From: Pterobdella sp. o SKG-2022 | Lineage: Eukaryota; Annelida; Clitellata; Hirudinida; Piscicolidae | Length of the DNA: 64,000 nucleotides | Direction of reading: 5' to 3' | Assembly (NCBI GenBank): GCA_964035795.1 | Contig: OZ038322.1 | Coordinates: 19,136,674 to 19,200,673, forward strand | Shown here: positions 62,301 through 64,000 of the stretch, piece after piece | Layout: each line of letters starts with the position of its first letter | Numbering within the stretch: position 1 is the stretch's first letter | Position numbers and translations under genes: made by a program | The notes under the pieces: generated by a model | What the model was told of the DNA's origin: nothing | Database searches by the model: none | Seen by the model: only the letters and a program-made list of their open reading frames with translations

Positions 62301-64000
62301 ACCATCACACAAAACCTCATTGAATCGGGCATCGACCTCATTACCAATTCACAAGTTTGTTATAGATTTTTTATATATTTATACATTCGGCACCGAGAAG
62401 AGATAGCCTCGAAACTTGTTCTGTAGCAACCTTTAGCAAGAAACCCAAAAAGAGGAAGAAAAGCAATAAATTATGTTGACACTCTAGCGAGAGACACCGA
62501 CCTAGAAAGCACTAAAGAAATTGAGAACGCAATGCTGGACAGGGAATCATGGAGAAGCTTCATCACTTTGGCTCGACTTAAAATTCGGCCTAAGTAAGTA
62601 GTAAAGTAACCGGGTTCAATCCCGCGTGGGCCGACAATTATACACACAAGGAGTAGCGCCCTCTAAAAATTTTTTTTTTATTACCCTCATGTTCCGCCGT
62701 GAAGTTTAGAAACGTACCCTAGCTTCATCATCAGGCTGTTAGTGTTGGTCTTAGGATGTTTCTTTGCATATTAAGAACTCCTAAAAACCTAGCCTGATAA
62801 GAGCAGGCTGATGAAACAGTCTGTGTGGGATTCTCCAAAAAAATTATTTTGAAACAAGATAAAATTAGTAAGCCCAAAGGATTACTGGAGGATAGGGAAG
62901 GGTCGTTTAGATTTTTACCCTGAAAGGGTAGCAGCCTCACCAACTAGCAAGCCTAAACGCTAGGGTGTAGATGCCTTTTAATGTCATGCCTTGGACAGGT
63001 GCATTTTAATGTCATGCCCAGGACCATCCTGTGAAACATCTGTTGAGCTAACGAAACCCCAATATAGGGCGAAAGTCGATTTAAAGAAGAAAAAAAATAA
63101 ACTAAAATAAGTCAACTCTGAAATTAATTTTCTCGTTTTGAAAGGTTTGTTCTTTAAAAATTTTTTCAATATTATATTCAGGTTCAAAAGGTCGAGAAGG
63201 TCAGTAATGATGGCAAGTTATTGAAGGTGCATGTAGACAATGGTACTGTGCTTGGAGACGTCGACAAACTCATTTGGGCCGTTGGCAGAGTGCCAAACAT
63301 CGACATTGGTCTTGAGAACGTGGTATTTATCAATTTATTAATGTTTTAATCATAGCTATGTATATATCGAAACGGGCGTGGGGATGAAACTTTTAGGTAT
63401 TTTATTATTATCTATATTAAATTATACTATTCTACGCGTTCCAGTAATTGGAACACCAGTCGGCTAGTTATTTTGATATGAACCACTTAAATTGTGATTA
63501 AATCCAACTTCTTTATTTGCAACAAAAATTTTATAAGACTCTCATTGAGAGCTAAGACCAGCTTCTAAACTTGAAAATCGAAAGTCAAATGCGTCGTTAT
63601 CTTTTAGAATAGATATAACTAAAACGCCACCTTTCAAAAAAGTTTTTATCATCACATACACTTTTGACAGGGAGTAAAGTTAGACAAAAGAGGTTACATA
63701 GAAGTTGATGCCTTCCAGAACACATCGGCCAAAAACATATATGCTCTTGGTGATGTTTGTGGCAAGTTTCTTCTAACTCCAGGTAGTTAGAGGCATGTTT
63801 ATATGGTTATTTAAGACTGAAGTTTGACTGGTTTTGTGTTGTATATATTTCCATCAATTATTTAACAAAATAATGTGTTTTATATTTTAGTTCATTTAAG
63901 AAGTCTTTTTATATTTCAAATACTTTTTCAATTTCTAATCAAATTTTTTCTCAAACATTACCTCTAGTTGCGATTGCCGCAGCCAGACGTCTTTCTCACA
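59351..64000 (+). CDS. GSR: glutathione reductase, 5' eleven exons (runs off the right edge)
   Basis: Exons: 59351-59494, 59610-59725, 59801-59870, 59935-59966, 60727-60857, 61469-61523, 61729-61828, 62268-62354, 63182-63322, 63671-63782 and 63968 onward; all phases agree, giving about 340 codons. Motifs: FAD-binding [15 protein letters not shown], redox disulphide [13 protein letters not shown] (split by intron 1 after the first Cys), IKEKRDAYVKRL-like [32 protein letters not shown]-binding [19 protein letters not shown] followed by [18 protein letters not shown], and the second FAD site [20 protein letters not shown]. The enzyme uses NADPH to reduce glutathione disulphide. The dimerisation domain with the catalytic His lies beyond the window. 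A second ATG (codon 7) could serve a cytosolic form, while the short MRISVR extension is not a clear mitochondrial peptide. Introns carry LINE fragments. Confidence 0.95.
62090..62190 (+). mobile_element. solo 3' tail of the CR1/L2-like LINE, in GSR intron 7
   Basis: The 95 or so bases beginning CATAAACATCACCAGTCATA and ending GCGCTATAAAAATCTT plus TAA repeats match 58441-58541 with a single difference (AAGCTT versus AATCTT). Nothing of the element precedes the match, so this is an extreme 5' truncation. Confidence 0.85.
62420..63110 (+). mobile_element. LINE 3' fragment(s) in GSR intron 8
   Basis: 62429-62600 encodes a typical LINE C-terminus ([32 protein letters not shown], then KIRPK and a stop). 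About 62640-63105 is moderately G+C-rich 3' sequence ending CCAATATAGGGCGAAAGTCG then GATTTAAAGAAG and A's, a tail style known from RTE-like elements. It may be one element or two abutting ones. A near-duplicate of TTTAATGTCATGCC occurs at about 62978-63020. It is in the same orientation as the host gene. Confidence 0.65.

Noticed and set aside
62608..62640. tRNA-like B-box (GGGTTCAATCCCGC) suggesting a tRNA or SINE
   Set aside because: No A-box, anticodon arm or acceptor stem could be found around it; it lies in LINE-derived sequence.

Overview
This window is nuclear DNA from an animal, not a microbe. The coding regions are split by GT-AG introns of tens to thousands of bases. Non-coding DNA is very A+T-rich (roughly three quarters by eye, not computed), and several non-LTR retrotransposons (LINEs) are present. 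The recognisable genes (choline transporter-like SLC44, nischarin, glutathione reductase, an SLC22-type transporter, an LRR-Ig-FN3 receptor) point to an invertebrate metazoan. A true glutathione reductase argues against a parasitic flatworm or a dipteran, as those groups lack a separate one. I cannot fix the phylum.

Layout. 1-2175: internally deleted LINE, minus strand. 2189-3119: A+T-rich block bounded by inverted repeats. 3296-5134: a small unrecognised four-exon gene model, minus strand. 5135-10687: mostly A+T-rich non-coding DNA with a few exon-like patches. 10688-19394 (+): four-exon gene for a 1938-residue LRR-Ig-FN3 membrane protein. 19395-23044: intergenic, with a decayed LINE and one long open stretch. 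23045-25902 (+): SLC22-family transporter broken by several frameshifts, probably a pseudogene. 28633-44815 (-): intact 22-exon SLC44 gene, 675 codons. 45802-59090 (-): intact 14-exon nischarin gene, 1441 codons. 59351-64000 (+): first eleven exons of glutathione reductase, running off the right edge.

The exon models of SLC44, nischarin, the LRR gene and GSR were built by hand from splice signals. In each, all phases agree and the complete models sum to a multiple of three, which is strong internal support. The genes do not form a pathway. Nischarin and GSR are head to head with only 260 bp between start codons, so they probably share a promoter region. SLC44 lies about 1 kb downstream of nischarin on the same strand.

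Mobile DNA is the main source of structure outside genes. Four LINE copies sit in introns of the two minus-strand genes and all are antisense to the host. One of them lies within a few bases of an SLC44 splice donor and is flanked by a 10-bp target duplication. A short palindromic element related at three or four places looks like a MITE family. One LINE 3' tail occurs almost unchanged in a nischarin intron and a GSR intron.
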